Origin: Paraglaciecola hydrolytica
GTDB taxonomy: Bacteria; Pseudomonadota; Gammaproteobacteria; Enterobacterales; Alteromonadaceae
Assembly (NCBI RefSeq): GCF_001565895.1
Contig: NZ_LSNE01000002.1
Coordinates: 95,823 to 159,822, forward strand
DNA: 64,000 nucleotides
Reading direction: 5' to 3'
Below, piece after piece: positions 44,596 to 53,352 of this stretch (within the stretch, counting starts at the first letter, position 1; every line of letters begins with the position of its first letter). The notes beneath the pieces were generated by a model, which saw nothing but the letters and a program-made list of their open reading frames with translations, was not told where the DNA came from and ran no database searches. The position numbers were made by a program, and so were the translations under genes.

Positions 44596-45705
44596 ATGAT
44601 TGAACCTGAGAAGAGCAAATTAACTCTGGGTTTTATTCCACTGACTGATTCGGCACCTTTAATTGTCGCCAAAGAATTGGGATTTTTTAGTCAGTGGGGC
44701 TTAGATGTCACCCTGCAAAAACAAAATTCTTGGGCAACGCTCAGAGACAAACTGCACGCTGGTTTGTTAGATGCTGCACAAATGTTAGCGCCCATGCCCT
44801 TAGCCAGTACGCTGGGTCTGGGTTGTGTGCCTACACCTGTGATTACCCCGCTAGTACTGAGTTTAAACGGTAATGCGATTACCTTGTCAGAAAAGTTGCA
44901 TCAGGAAGTGGTACGCGAAAATAAAATTAATCACTTAACCTTGCCTATGGCCGCGTATTTATTGCAACAAGTGATCGAACGGCGCAAAGAACAGCTACGA
45001 CCCAAATTACAATTTGCCACGGTGTTTCCCTATAGTTGTCATTTTTATCAGCTACGAGATTGGCTGGCTTCAGCCGGGGTCACCGATAAAGATGTAGATA
45101 TTATTACGGTACCGCCGGTCAATATGGTGACATATTTACAAAGTGGCGAGATTGATGGCTGCTGTGTAGGTGGCCCCTGGAATGCCAAAGCGGTAAGGGC
45201 AGGTATAGGGTTAACTGCTTTAACCTCCTTTGATATCTGGCAGGATTCACCTGAAAAGGTCTTAGGTTTGTTAGAGAGCTGGTACAAGGTTAATCCTAAT
45301 ACGGTACTGGCATTAACCGCCGCCTTAAAACAAGCCTGTAACTGGCTCGAATCTATCCCTAATCGTTTTGAAGCGGCTCGATTGTTGTCTTCTGAACACT
45401 ATCTGGATGCACCGGTAGATGTTATTGCCCCCTCGTTAATTGGCAGTTGCCTGACGCATATTCGCATGCCACCCCGTGCTATTCCTTCTTACAATCAGTT
45501 TTCGAAGTCACAAAATGGTTCAATTAACGTGCCTGAGCATGTCAGAGGCGAGTGGTTAATCAGCCAAATGACTAACGCGGGTCAATTGGTGGGAGTTGAA
45601 ATACCGGCTAATTTGGTTAAACGCGTGTTTAGGCCGGATATCTATCAGCAGATGCGCTTAGCGCTGGAAGATCAGCAGGTGCAGTTTTTTAGGCGTTCGG
45701 GTTGA
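44596..45705 (+). CDS. nasS: NasS-type nitrate sensor (cytoplasmic NrtA-like protein)
   Basis: A 369-residue protein homologous to the nitrate-binding proteins NrtA/CmpA but without a signal peptide, so it stays in the cytoplasm. It begins LTLGFIPLTDSAPLIVAKELGFF and carries DAAQMLAPMPLASTLGLG, GEIDGCCVGGPWNAKAV and VFRPDIYQQMRLA, matching the NrtA protein at 51887 along its length. Known NasS proteins bind nitrate or nitrite and release NasT. Gene order here is nasT then nasS. Confidence 0.92.
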   Translation: MIEPEKSKLTLGFIPLTDSAPLIVAKELGFFSQWGLDVTLQKQNSWATLRDKLHAGLLDAAQMLAPMPLASTLGLGCVPTPVITPLVLSLNGNAITLSEKLHQEVVRENKINHLTLPMAAYLLQQVIERRKEQLRPKLQFATVFPYSCHFYQLRDWLASAGVTDKDVDIITVPPVNMVTYLQSGEIDGCCVGGPWNAKAVRAGIGLTALTSFDIWQDSPEKVLGLLESWYKVNPNTVLALTAALKQACNWLESIPNRFEAARLLSSEHYLDAPVDVIAPSLIGSCLTHIRMPPRAIPSYNQFSKSQNGSINVPEHVRGEWLISQMTNAGQLVGVEIPANLVKRVFRPDIYQQMRLALEDQQVQFFRRSG

Positions 45706-45952
45706 CGCTAACACTGGGCGACAATAATTATGCTCTGCCGCGCACTAAGCATGGCCTGCGACCATTAAGCGTTACGCACTGCGCAAGCTCTTTCACAAAA
45801 CAATAAGTGTAAGCACTGCGGCAGTGCAGGTGCACCACAAAAGTAAAATGCGGTGATGTCGAACTTACGATTAGATAATTAAGTCTTTTAAATTATCGTT
45901 TTAAGTTGTTGAATTAAATAGTAAAAATGTTTTTAAACTGAATTCGTAGATT

Positions 45953-45968
45953 TGGCACTCTACCTGCA
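45953..45968 (+). promoter_or_regulatory. Sigma54-like promoter of the nitrate MFS transporter
   Basis: TGGCACTCTACCTGCA matches the -24/-12 consensus well (TGGCAC-N5-CTGCA, GG-N10-GC). Transcription would begin near 45980 and run through the leader terminator. Confidence 0.7.
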
Positions 45969-46038
45969 AAACATACTTCGAATGTATGTCATTCAATAAT
46001 AAAAAAAGAAGTATACCGTCAAATATAAGCTTACAGCG

Positions 46039-46118
46039 GACAACAAAGTCTGATGTAGGATTGGCAATGTTGCCCATACAAACTTTCCGTGTCCTGGGGT
46101 TTGTATGGGTTTTTTTTT
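46039..46118 (+). promoter_or_regulatory. NasT-responsive leader with terminator before the MFS transporter
   Basis: Two small hairpins, GAC-AACAAA-GTC (46039-46050) and GGC-AATGTT-GCC (46063-46074), have six-base loops beginning with A; the second has G at loop position 4. The second shares its last bases with the terminator stem CCCATACAAAC/GTTTGTATGGG (46073-46109), followed by nine T bases. The two structures exclude each other. This is the layout of ANTAR antitermination targets. The block GGCAATGTTGCCCA and the loop TTTCCGTGTCCTGG recur in the nrtA leader. Confidence 0.85.
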
Positions 46119-46202
46119 GCCTGAATGGTTGGGGCTATGGGTTTTTATCTCTCCACTTGAGGCATAAAAAATTCAGGTCCCCTAATAAAGGAAATAGTGG
46201 TA

Positions 46203-47669
46203 ATGAGCGCTGAAAAATTTAATTTGCTGTCCTTCACTGGAAAAATGAAAACCCTGCATCTGTCGTGGATGGCTTTTTTCATCACGTTTGTGGTGTGGTT
46301 CAATATGGCGCCGCTCAAAGGTGCGATAGTGGATGGCGTTGGTTTAACTCTAAGTGAATGGAAAACCCTGCTCATTATTAATGTGGCGCTGACGATCCCG
46401 GCCCGAGTTTTAATTGGTGCCTTAACGGATAAGTTTGGCCCACGTTTGGTTTATTCAAGTTTATTAGCCTTTTGTTCTATTCCTTGTTTTGCTTTTGCCT
46501 TAGCCGACAGCTTTGAACAATTGCTCATTGCCCGTTTTGCAATGGGCTGTATTGGTGCTGGTTTTGTGGTGGGTATTCGCATGGTTAGCGAGTGGTTTCC
46601 GCCCAAAGAGTTGGGCACTGCTGAAGGTATATATGGCGGTTGGGGTAACTTTGGGTCGGCCGCTGCGGCCTTTACCTTACCTACTTTAGCTTTACTTTTT
46701 GGTGGTGAAGATGGGTGGCGTTATGCGGTTGGACTAACCGGTTTAATGAGCTTGTTGTTTAGTGTGGTGTATTTCAAAAATACGACTGATACACCCAAAG
46801 GTGCAACCTACTTTCGACCTAAAAATTTGGGCGCACTAGAAGTCACCAGTAAAGGCGACTTCTATCTACTTTTAGTCATGAAAACCCCAATGTATTTAGC
46901 GCTGGCGCTGCTTAACTGGAAGTTGTCACCTGAAGGTGTGAGTTTGCTCAGTGAGCAAGTTGTTGTCATGATTTATATCGCCTTGGTGGCACTGTATATC
47001 TACGATGTGTTGGTCACTTATCGGGTTAATAAAGACATTTTTGTGAAGCCTGTACCACAAATCCATCGTTATGCGTTTAAACAGGTAGCGGTACTCAACA
47101 TACTGTATTTTGCGACCTTTGGCTCTGAACTGGCGGTGATCTCCATGTTGCCCGCGTTTTTTGCAGAGACATTTACTCTATCCATGGCCACTGCCGGTTT
47201 GCTGGCCGGTTTATATGCCTTTATGAATCTGATGTCGCGTCCAGGAGGTGGATTTATTTCTGATCGTCTAGGCCGTAAAAAAACCTTGTTGTTTTTAACC
47301 GCTGGTTTAGCACTAGGTTATTTTTGCATGAGTTTAATTGATGCTAGTTGGCCAATTTGGTTAGCGGTATTAACGGTAATGGCCTGTTCGTTTTTTGTGC
47401 AGTCAGGTGAAGGTGCGGTGTTTGCTGTGGTGCCTTTGATCAAACGTCGATTAACCGGGCAAATTGCCGGTATGACGGGGGCTTATGGTAATGTTGGTGC
47501 TGTAGTGTATTTAACGGTTTACTCACTGGTAGATACCTCGACCTTCTTTTTAGTGATTGCTGGTACCGCAGTACTGGGTTTTGTGACGCTGTTATTTATG
47601 CAAGAGCCTAGTGGTACCATCACTGAAGTACGTGAAGACGGTAGCGTTGAATTGATTAGCGTTTCATAA
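46203..47669 (+). CDS. Nitrate/nitrite transporter of the MFS (NarK/NasA type)
   Basis: A 488-residue inner-membrane transporter with about 12 helices. It shows the nitrate-signature-like stretch GGWGNFGSAAAAFTLP, a GALTDKFGPR loop typical of MFS proteins, and GNVGAVVYL near the end. It imports nitrate, possibly in exchange for nitrite. The start is taken as ATG 46203, with AAGGA 10 bases upstream; a GTG two codons earlier is also possible. The phosphatase/kinase gene follows 41 bases later. Confidence 0.92.
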   Translation: MSAEKFNLLSFTGKMKTLHLSWMAFFITFVVWFNMAPLKGAIVDGVGLTLSEWKTLLIINVALTIPARVLIGALTDKFGPRLVYSSLLAFCSIPCFAFALADSFEQLLIARFAMGCIGAGFVVGIRMVSEWFPPKELGTAEGIYGGWGNFGSAAAAFTLPTLALLFGGEDGWRYAVGLTGLMSLLFSVVYFKNTTDTPKGATYFRPKNLGALEVTSKGDFYLLLVMKTPMYLALALLNWKLSPEGVSLLSEQVVVMIYIALVALYIYDVLVTYRVNKDIFVKPVPQIHRYAFKQVAVLNILYFATFGSELAVISMLPAFFAETFTLSMATAGLLAGLYAFMNLMSRPGGGFISDRLGRKKTLLFLTAGLALGYFCMSLIDASWPIWLAVLTVMACSFFVQSGEGAVFAVVPLIKRRLTGQIAGMTGAYGNVGAVVYLTVYSLVDTSTFFLVIAGTAVLGFVTLLFMQEPSGTITEVREDGSVELISVS

Positions 47670-47710
47670 GCGTTATATTAATCGTATAAACATGCATAAG
47701 GATCACTGAG

Positions 47711-49432
47711 TTGGAAAAGTTGCAGGTAGAATTTGGTGGCTTTTCCAGTCAAGGGATCAAAGACGAAAATCAGGATGCTTTTGCTGGATGGATGCCTGAA
47801 GGCGACATCATTAATAGCAAAGGTGCGGTGGCAGTGATTGCCGATGGTGTGAGTGCCTGTGCCAGAGGTCGAGAAGCTGCGGTAACTTGTGTTACTAGTT
47901 TTATTCGCGATTACAGCCAAACTGCAGATACATTAACGGTTAAACGTGCCGCTAGCAAAGTATTACAAAGCCTTAATCGCTGGTGTCACGGGCAGCACGA
48001 ATACGATCAGGGTGGTCATAGTCAAATGATCACTACCTTAAGTTCGATTATCTTTAAATCCACCAGTGCGTTTATTTTTCATAGCGGCGATAGCCGGATC
48101 TACCGTTTGCAAAATGACTTGTTTGAGCAACTCACTACAGACCATCAGGCTAGATTAGGTAGCAACCGGGTTTTAACTCGCGCCATTGGCATTGAAGCCC
48201 ATCTGGATGTGGATTTTTCCACTATAGAGTTGTGCCGTGGCGATCTGTTTATGTTAACTACCGATGGTTTACATGAATTTTTAAGCGCTAAAACTATTCA
48301 ACAGAGCTTGATTGAGTGGCAGCAACTGAAAAACATCAGTTTGGAAACACTGGCTAAATCGCTGGTAGATGAGGCACTTGCGGCTGGTAGTGATGATAAT
48401 GTCAGTTGTTTGTTGGTTGAGATACTTAGCTTGCCCGAAGCCGAGTTGAATGAATATCACCGGCAATTAACTCGCCTAGCCATGCCACCTGCCTTGGACG
48501 TTGGAATGAAACTCGAAGGTTTTCGAGTGATCGATGTGGTATTTAATGGTACTCGCAGCAGTTTGTATAAGGTGCTTGAAGAGGCTAGTGGCAAGATTTT
48601 TGGCATGAAAACCCCTTCGCAAAATTTTGCTGATGATCCTGTTTATTTAAGCGGTTTTTTGCGTGAAGAGTGGGTGGGTAAACGTATTAAACATCCTAGC
48701 GTCATGCAAATTTTTGCACGGCCCGACAACGCTAAATTTATGTACCACATCTGTGAATATATTGAGGGCCAGACCCTACGCCAATGGATGTTAGATAATC
48801 CCAAACCCTCAATATTACAAGTGCGTAGCATTGTAGGTCAGTTGATTAAAGCGCTTAGAGCTATGCAACGCCAAGACATGGTGCATCGTGATATCAAGCC
48901 TGAAAATATTATGATCACCCCCAAAGGCGAAGTGAAATTAATTGATTTTGGCGCAGTGTTGGCAGCGGCTTTAGCCGAAATTGACCCATTGGCAGAGGAC
49001 ACAACTCCTCTAGGCGCAGTGAACTACATTGCACCCGAATACCTATTAGCCCAGCAAAGCGATCACCGTAGCGATTTGTTTTCATTGGCTGTGGTTTGTT
49101 ATGAAATGCTCAGTGGCCAATTACCTTTTGGCTCTGCAGTACAGCAAAATAACAGGGCTAAAAATATCTCAGATTGGGACTATATAAGCTTACGTAAACA
49201 CCGCTCCGACTTACCTCAATGGTTAGATTTAGCCTTGGGTAAAGCCTTAAAAGCCAATCCTGAACATCGTTATCAAGCTTTTTCAGAATTTTTACTGGAT
49301 ATTTCCCAACCCAACTACAGCATGCTCAAAGCGGTGCAAAACCAACCTTTGATCGAACGGAATCCTTTATTGCTCTATCAAATTATCTGCCTGATCCAGT
49401 TTGTATTGATTACGGTTCTATTGAGCCTCTAG
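47711..49432 (+). CDS. Fused PP2C phosphatase / Ser-Thr protein kinase, membrane anchored
   Basis: A 573-residue fusion. Residues 1-240 form a PP2C phosphatase (SSQGIKDENQDAF, VIADGVSACARGREAA, FHSGDSRIYRL, GSDDNVSCLLVEI). Residues about 260-535 form a Hanks-type kinase with catalytic Asp394 in HRDIKPENIMI and a DFG motif in LIDFGA. A C-terminal membrane helix closes the protein (about 552-572), so both domains face the cytoplasm. The start is TTG 47711. Such fusions are known near nitrate transporter genes in gammaproteobacteria, and the tight spacing suggests it sets transporter or pathway activity by reversible phosphorylation; the target is not known. Confidence 0.9.
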   Translation: MEKLQVEFGGFSSQGIKDENQDAFAGWMPEGDIINSKGAVAVIADGVSACARGREAAVTCVTSFIRDYSQTADTLTVKRAASKVLQSLNRWCHGQHEYDQGGHSQMITTLSSIIFKSTSAFIFHSGDSRIYRLQNDLFEQLTTDHQARLGSNRVLTRAIGIEAHLDVDFSTIELCRGDLFMLTTDGLHEFLSAKTIQQSLIEWQQLKNISLETLAKSLVDEALAAGSDDNVSCLLVEILSLPEAELNEYHRQLTRLAMPPALDVGMKLEGFRVIDVVFNGTRSSLYKVLEEASGKIFGMKTPSQNFADDPVYLSGFLREEWVGKRIKHPSVMQIFARPDNAKFMYHICEYIEGQTLRQWMLDNPKPSILQVRSIVGQLIKALRAMQRQDMVHRDIKPENIMITPKGEVKLIDFGAVLAAALAEIDPLAEDTTPLGAVNYIAPEYLLAQQSDHRSDLFSLAVVCYEMLSGQLPFGSAVQQNNRAKNISDWDYISLRKHRSDLPQWLDLALGKALKANPEHRYQAFSEFLLDISQPNYSMLKAVQNQPLIERNPLLLYQIICLIQFVLITVLLSL

Positions 49433-49460
49433 CAACGAGGGATTATCGCAGCGCGATAGG

Positions 49461-49750
49461 GCATGGCCTGCGGCCACAAAGATCATGTGCTGCGCACACT
49501 TATCGCTGCGCGACCGCAATCCATTGCGGGTATGACAGACCATCCTTGGTCAGCCAGTCACTTTTTTCCAACAGCCGCAAAAAGTAACCAAAAAAGCCCG
49601 CTCTCCAACCAACTTTCTTATCCGCTACAAGTCTCGGCTTTGATGTCAAAACGGCGAGATGCAACCTCCCTGTAAGCCTCGCCTTGTCCAAACGTCCTGT
49701 TTGGACATTTGACAAGCCGAAACTTCTATCGGGAAAGTTGGAGTCGAGAG
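49461..49750 (+). repeat. Long inverted repeat, left copy
   Basis: About 290 bases that match, as reverse complement, the segment 51172-51502. Shared blocks include CATGGCCTGCGGCCA, CACTTATCGCTGCGCGAC, GACCATCCTTGGTCAGCCAG, CCGCTCTCCAACCAACTT and GGGAAAGTTGGAGTCGAGAG. The copies are diverged between blocks. Short frames in both encode peptides containing MTDHPWSASHFF, but these lack ribosome sites and I take them as by-products of the repeat. Confidence 0.75.
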
Positions 49751-50159
49751 AACATGGCCTGCGGCCACAAAAAATTAAGATAAAAGCACAGCTTCGCTGC
49801 TCAAGATGACGGCATTAATGCCGACAAGAAAACCTGCTCAGTTTTTCTTTTGATTGAGCTCGCAACTCGTCGCAAGAAACTCGCAGTTATTTTTTTGTAG
49901 GAGCTGCTTTAGCTGCGAAGCTTTTATAAAAATTCAAAGTGTTAAGGTTTATTCCCTCTTTTTGCGCAAAACCTAACTCTATTTAAACGGCAACAAAGTT
50001 AAACAAAATAACCGCTTCTCTTTAACCTAAAAGCTTGTATATTAAATAAAATTTAAACTTTAATCGTAAAAAATACTGTTCATGTTAATTCCGGATTTAA
50101 CATGAATCTGACTAATAAACTTTTCTGTTCCTCACCGAGTAATCAGCTTCGGAGTTGTC
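49751..50159. other. AT-rich gap before the DUF2971 gene
   Basis: About 400 bases without a gene. It contains another CATGGCCTGCGGCCACAAA fragment (49754-49772) and a REP-like element at 49897-49920. The last part carries a GGAG ribosome site at 50151-50154 for the TTG start at 50160. No other feature was recognised. Confidence 0.45.
49897..49920 (+). repeat. REP-like palindromic element, copy 2
   Basis: GTAGGAGCTGCTTTAGCTGC followed by GAAG: the GTAGGA head and an imperfect hairpin around TTTA match the elements at 36534-36559 (minus strand) and 55255-55283 (minus strand). Confidence 0.6.
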
Positions 50160-51089
50160 TTGAAACTTTTATACAAATATATGTCAAACCCCGAGTACTT
50201 TTTGAAAGAAGGCTATATTAGAGCGACCCAGCTATCGGCACTGAATGATCCTTTTGAGGCTACCTATTGTAAAGAAGCGTTGTCTGAACTTTGTCCGCAT
50301 TTTGAAATATTTGAATCGCCAAGCGACTTGATATCTTATATTGAGATAAATAAAAACAAAATCGGTGTAATCAGCTTAACTGAAGCTAAAGACAATTTAT
50401 TAATGTGGTCTCATTATGCTAATGAGCATAAAGGTGCTGTCATTGGATTCTGGGCACAGTCAGCTTTTGATGGAAACATGTTTCTCCATTTACATAAACC
50501 ACAACTTAACTCTACGAGCATGTTTAGTAATTTTGAAATGTTCCTTGGCGAATGTCTTCCCATAATGTATCGAAAGCAGCCTAGATATCGTGTTGATCAA
50601 TTTGATTTTGACTACTCTAATATTTCTGCTGAAGGTGAAGATCGTATTCTATTTGAAATTTTTCAACAGAAAAGCGATGAATGGATATACGAAAAAGAGC
50701 ACCGTGTGACACTTCGATTGGATCAAGCTGATAAAGTGGTGGTGTATGATATTAAACGCCTAGAAAACAAGCATGTTCTAAAAAGATTGTTGGAGATTGG
50801 AAGCGAAGATTGGGAAGGTCGATTTACTGTTTATCTAGATCAAATCACCGATAAAATAGAACGAGAAACGTATGCTAATAACCTTGTAGAGTTTAGTCTT
50901 GACCCTAGAAGTTTATACCTTTTTAAGGTAGGCGCTGTTAATTCAATTATCTACGGACTTAATGTTAGTGAAAGCATGATCGAAAGCTATCAGCACTATT
51001 TTGATAAATATAGAAATATCGAGCAATGGAAAGCGTCTATAAACCGAGATTATTACATCTTAAAATTTGATGAAATAAAACCTACATAA
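50160..51089 (+). CDS. DUF2971 protein inside the inverted-repeat island
   Basis: A 309-residue soluble protein with the DUF2971 pattern: an N-terminal LYKYMSNPEYFLKEGYIRATQLSALNDPFEATY and then SLTEAKDNLLMWSHYANEHKGAVIGF. The family is widespread, patchily distributed and without a known activity. It starts with TTG (GGAG 5-6 bases upstream). It lies alone between two inverted repeats and separates the transporter/kinase unit from the nrt operon. Its base composition looks more AT-rich than the nitrate genes on either side. These features suggest recent acquisition. Confidence 0.8.
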   Translation: MKLLYKYMSNPEYFLKEGYIRATQLSALNDPFEATYCKEALSELCPHFEIFESPSDLISYIEINKNKIGVISLTEAKDNLLMWSHYANEHKGAVIGFWAQSAFDGNMFLHLHKPQLNSTSMFSNFEMFLGECLPIMYRKQPRYRVDQFDFDYSNISAEGEDRILFEIFQQKSDEWIYEKEHRVTLRLDQADKVVVYDIKRLENKHVLKRLLEIGSEDWEGRFTVYLDQITDKIERETYANNLVEFSLDPRSLYLFKVGAVNSIIYGLNVSESMIESYQHYFDKYRNIEQWKASINRDYYILKFDEIKPT

Positions 51090-51171
51090 CTAGCGCATCT
51101 TAGTGGACTGATTTTACGCAGCGCTCCAAACCAGCCGAAAATGAGAGCGTTCGAAGAACGTTTGCTTTTTC

Positions 51172-51502
51172 CTCTCGACTCCAACTTTCCCAATTTTGTC
51201 AGTGCCTTGTCAAATGTCCTCACAGGACGTGAGGGCAAGGCGTGGTGAGGGCAGGGATGCGCTCTCCACGCCGGTTTGAAAACATGGTGCTGATAAAATT
51301 GGATCAGTAAGTTGGTTGGAGAGCGGCCCTTCTTGGTTACTTCTTCTGGCTGTTGAGAAGAAGTGACTGGCTGACCATGGATGGTCAGTCATATCCCGCA
51401 TGGATGCGGGTAAGCGTAGCGCATAGTCTGTGTCGCGCAGCGATAAGTGCGCGCAGCGCATATACTGTCGCGCAACGACATCTTAATGGCCGCAGGCCAT
51501 GC
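51172..51502 (-). repeat. Long inverted repeat, right copy
   Basis: The reverse complement of this segment aligns in order with 49461-49750 (left copy). It is somewhat longer because of small insertions. The pair faces inward around the DUF2971 gene. Confidence 0.75.
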
Positions 51503-51679
51503 TAGTTCAGCGCCGTGCACGCTTTTGCACTACAAATGCCCTCGTTCCCGTTTTTGCACACAGATGCACAAAACCTGCGCAGCACGGACTTAGTGCACAT
51601 TGCACCGCGTTGATTGTTTACCCTACCTCAATAAAAATGCGAAATATCTAAGTTATTGAAATTTAAGCATAATAAATGT

Positions 51680-51695
51680 TGGCATCCATTCTGCA
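51680..51695 (+). promoter_or_regulatory. Sigma54-like promoter of the nrt operon
   Basis: TTGGCATCCATTCTGCA fits GG-N10-GC with -24 TGGCA and -12 CTGCA. It lies about 125 bases before the leader terminator. Confidence 0.65.
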
Positions 51696-51806
51696 AAAGT
51701 TGAAGTAGATAAAAAATGTGCTGTAAACGCATTCTTTACTAAAAAAGCGTATTAAAACAATTTGAATTAATTATTGAACGCAGCGTGTTTACGCATGCAT
51801 CAATAA

Positions 51807-51865
51807 GGCAATGTTGCCCACCCAAAACTTTCCGTGTCCTGGAGTTTTTGGGTGGGTTTTTTTTT
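51807..51865 (+). promoter_or_regulatory. NasT-responsive leader with terminator before nrtA
   Basis: The hairpin GGC-AATGTT-GCC (51807-51818) is identical to that in the transporter leader and overlaps the 5' arm of the terminator CCCACCCAAAAC/GTTTTTGGGTGGG (51817-51856, one bulged T), followed by nine T bases. The terminator loop again contains TTTCCGTGTCCTGG. Only the outer stem has changed sequence between the two leaders, with pairing kept, which is strong evidence for selected RNA structure. Confidence 0.88.
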
Positions 51866-51886
51866 GGCTAAAAATCGGAGTAAGAG

Positions 51887-53293
51887 ATGAAAACTAATGC
51901 ATTGGTAATAAAAGCAAAGCAAGACATCCAACACTTGCGAATTAGCGCGGTGGTATTTGGTTTGGCAGCATGTTTGACTTTAAGTAGTTTGGTTAACGCT
52001 GCTCCACTGGCCTTGCCAGAAAAAGAAGAATTGAAATTTGGCTTTATTAAACTTACCGATATGGCACCACTGGCGGTGGCCTATGAAAAGCGTTTTTTCG
52101 AGGATGAAGGTTTATATGTCACCCTTGAAGCTCAAGCTAATTGGAAGGTTTTACTCGATAGGGTTATCGATGGCCAGTTAGATGGTGCCCATATGTTAGC
52201 GGGGCAACCTCTCGGCGCCACCATAGGTTTTGGTACACAGGCGCACATTATTACTGCTTTTAGTATGGATTTAAACGGTAATGCAATTACGGTATCGAAC
52301 GACATTTGGCAACAAATGAAACCCCATGTGCCTCATGAAAATGGCAAACCTGTTCATCCTATCAAAGCCGATTCGTTAAAGCCGGTAGTGGATGATTTTA
52401 AAGCTAAAGGCAAACCTTTCAAAATGGGCATGGTATTTCCGGTATCGACTCACAACTATGAACTTCGGTATTGGTTAGCGGCCGGTGGTATTCACCCTGG
52501 CTATTACGCTCCACAAAATGGTGATACCAGCGGGCAAATCAATGCCGATGCTTTGTTATCCGTCACGCCTCCACCACAAATGCCCGCCACTATGGAAGCA
52601 GGCACTATCTTTGGTTATTGCGTGGGAGAACCCTGGAACCAACAAGCGGTATTTAAAGGCATAGGTGTGCCTGTGATCACCGACTACGAAATCTGGAAAA
52701 ACAACCCCGAAAAAGTCTTTGGAGTAAGTAAAGAGTGGGCTGATCAATATCCCATTACCCATATACGTGTGGTCAAAGCCATGATCCGCGCTGCCATGTG
52801 GTTAGATGCCAACAACAATGCTAATCGTGCTGAAGCGGTAAAAATACTGGCGAAAAGCCAATATGTTGGCGCCGATGCTGAGGTGATTGCTAACAGCATG
52901 ACGGGCACGTTTGAATATGAAAAAGGCGATGTCCGTGAGGTGCCTGACTTCAACGTGTTTTTCCGTCATAACGCGACCTTTCCCTTTTACAGTGATGCCA
53001 TTTGGTACTTAACACAGATGCGTCGTTGGGGGCAGATTGCCGAACATAAACCCGACTCTTGGTACAAAGATATCGCCAAAAAAGTCTATCGTCCGGATAT
53101 CTATGCCCTAGCAGCTAAGGCCTTGATTACTGAAGGTAAAGCCACTGCCGCGGACTTTCCTGAGTTTGCTACTGAATCAGGTTTCAAAGCACCACAAACT
53201 GAGTTTATTGACAATATTGTGTATGACGGCTCACAACCTAATGCGTATTTAGAGCAGTTTAAAATTGGTTTAAAGCACGATTCGAAGTTGTAA
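51887..53293 (+). CDS. nrtA: Nitrate ABC transporter, periplasmic substrate-binding protein
   Basis: A 468-residue NrtA-type protein that captures nitrate in the periplasm. An N-terminal hydrophobic export signal ([19 protein letters not shown]) is followed by [58 protein letters not shown] and [14 protein letters not shown]. These match the cytoplasmic NasS at 44596 block for block, so the two are related by duplication with loss or gain of the export signal. It heads the operon nrtA-nrtB-ATPase-porin. Confidence 0.93.
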   Translation: MKTNALVIKAKQDIQHLRISAVVFGLAACLTLSSLVNAAPLALPEKEELKFGFIKLTDMAPLAVAYEKRFFEDEGLYVTLEAQANWKVLLDRVIDGQLDGAHMLAGQPLGATIGFGTQAHIITAFSMDLNGNAITVSNDIWQQMKPHVPHENGKPVHPIKADSLKPVVDDFKAKGKPFKMGMVFPVSTHNYELRYWLAAGGIHPGYYAPQNGDTSGQINADALLSVTPPPQMPATMEAGTIFGYCVGEPWNQQAVFKGIGVPVITDYEIWKNNPEKVFGVSKEWADQYPITHIRVVKAMIRAAMWLDANNNANRAEAVKILAKSQYVGADAEVIANSMTGTFEYEKGDVREVPDFNVFFRHNATFPFYSDAIWYLTQMRRWGQIAEHKPDSWYKDIAKKVYRPDIYALAAKALITEGKATAADFPEFATESGFKAPQTEFIDNIVYDGSQPNAYLEQFKIGLKHDSKL

Positions 53294-53352
53294 AAACTTA
53301 ATAAAAACAAGGTGCTTACGTCTAGGTAAGCCCTTGTATAGGAGGAATTAAC

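Larger units (their letters stand above)
45706..46202. other. Control region and leader of the nitrate transporter gene
   Basis: About 490 bases. The first 150 hold GC-rich repeat fragments (CATGGCCTGCG, CTGCGCAAG) also seen at 49.4 and 51.4 kb, and a half site GGTGCACCAC that could bind NtrC. Then come a sigma54-like promoter at 45953-45968 and a leader of about 220 bases with a NasT-type terminator at 46073-46118. A 75-codon frame at 45986-46213 spans the leader but has no ribosome site and is not believed. Confidence 0.6.
51090..51886. other. Repeat-rich gap and leader of the nrt operon
   Basis: About 800 bases. It consists of the right inverted-repeat copy (51172-51502), GC-rich fragments with TGCAC motifs up to about 51620 that include TGCACATTGCACC (possible NtrC site), a sigma54-like promoter at 51680-51695, and the NasT-type leader with its terminator at 51817-51865. 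No coding sequence is supported. Confidence 0.6.

Noticed and set aside
45986-46213. 75-codon frame in the leader of the nitrate transporter gene
   Set aside because: It lies over the conserved RNA structures and lacks a ribosome site; the RNA role explains the sequence.
49461-51502. Insertion sequence
   Set aside because: The inverted repeats are long and diverged, and no transposase lies between them; the enclosed gene is DUF2971.
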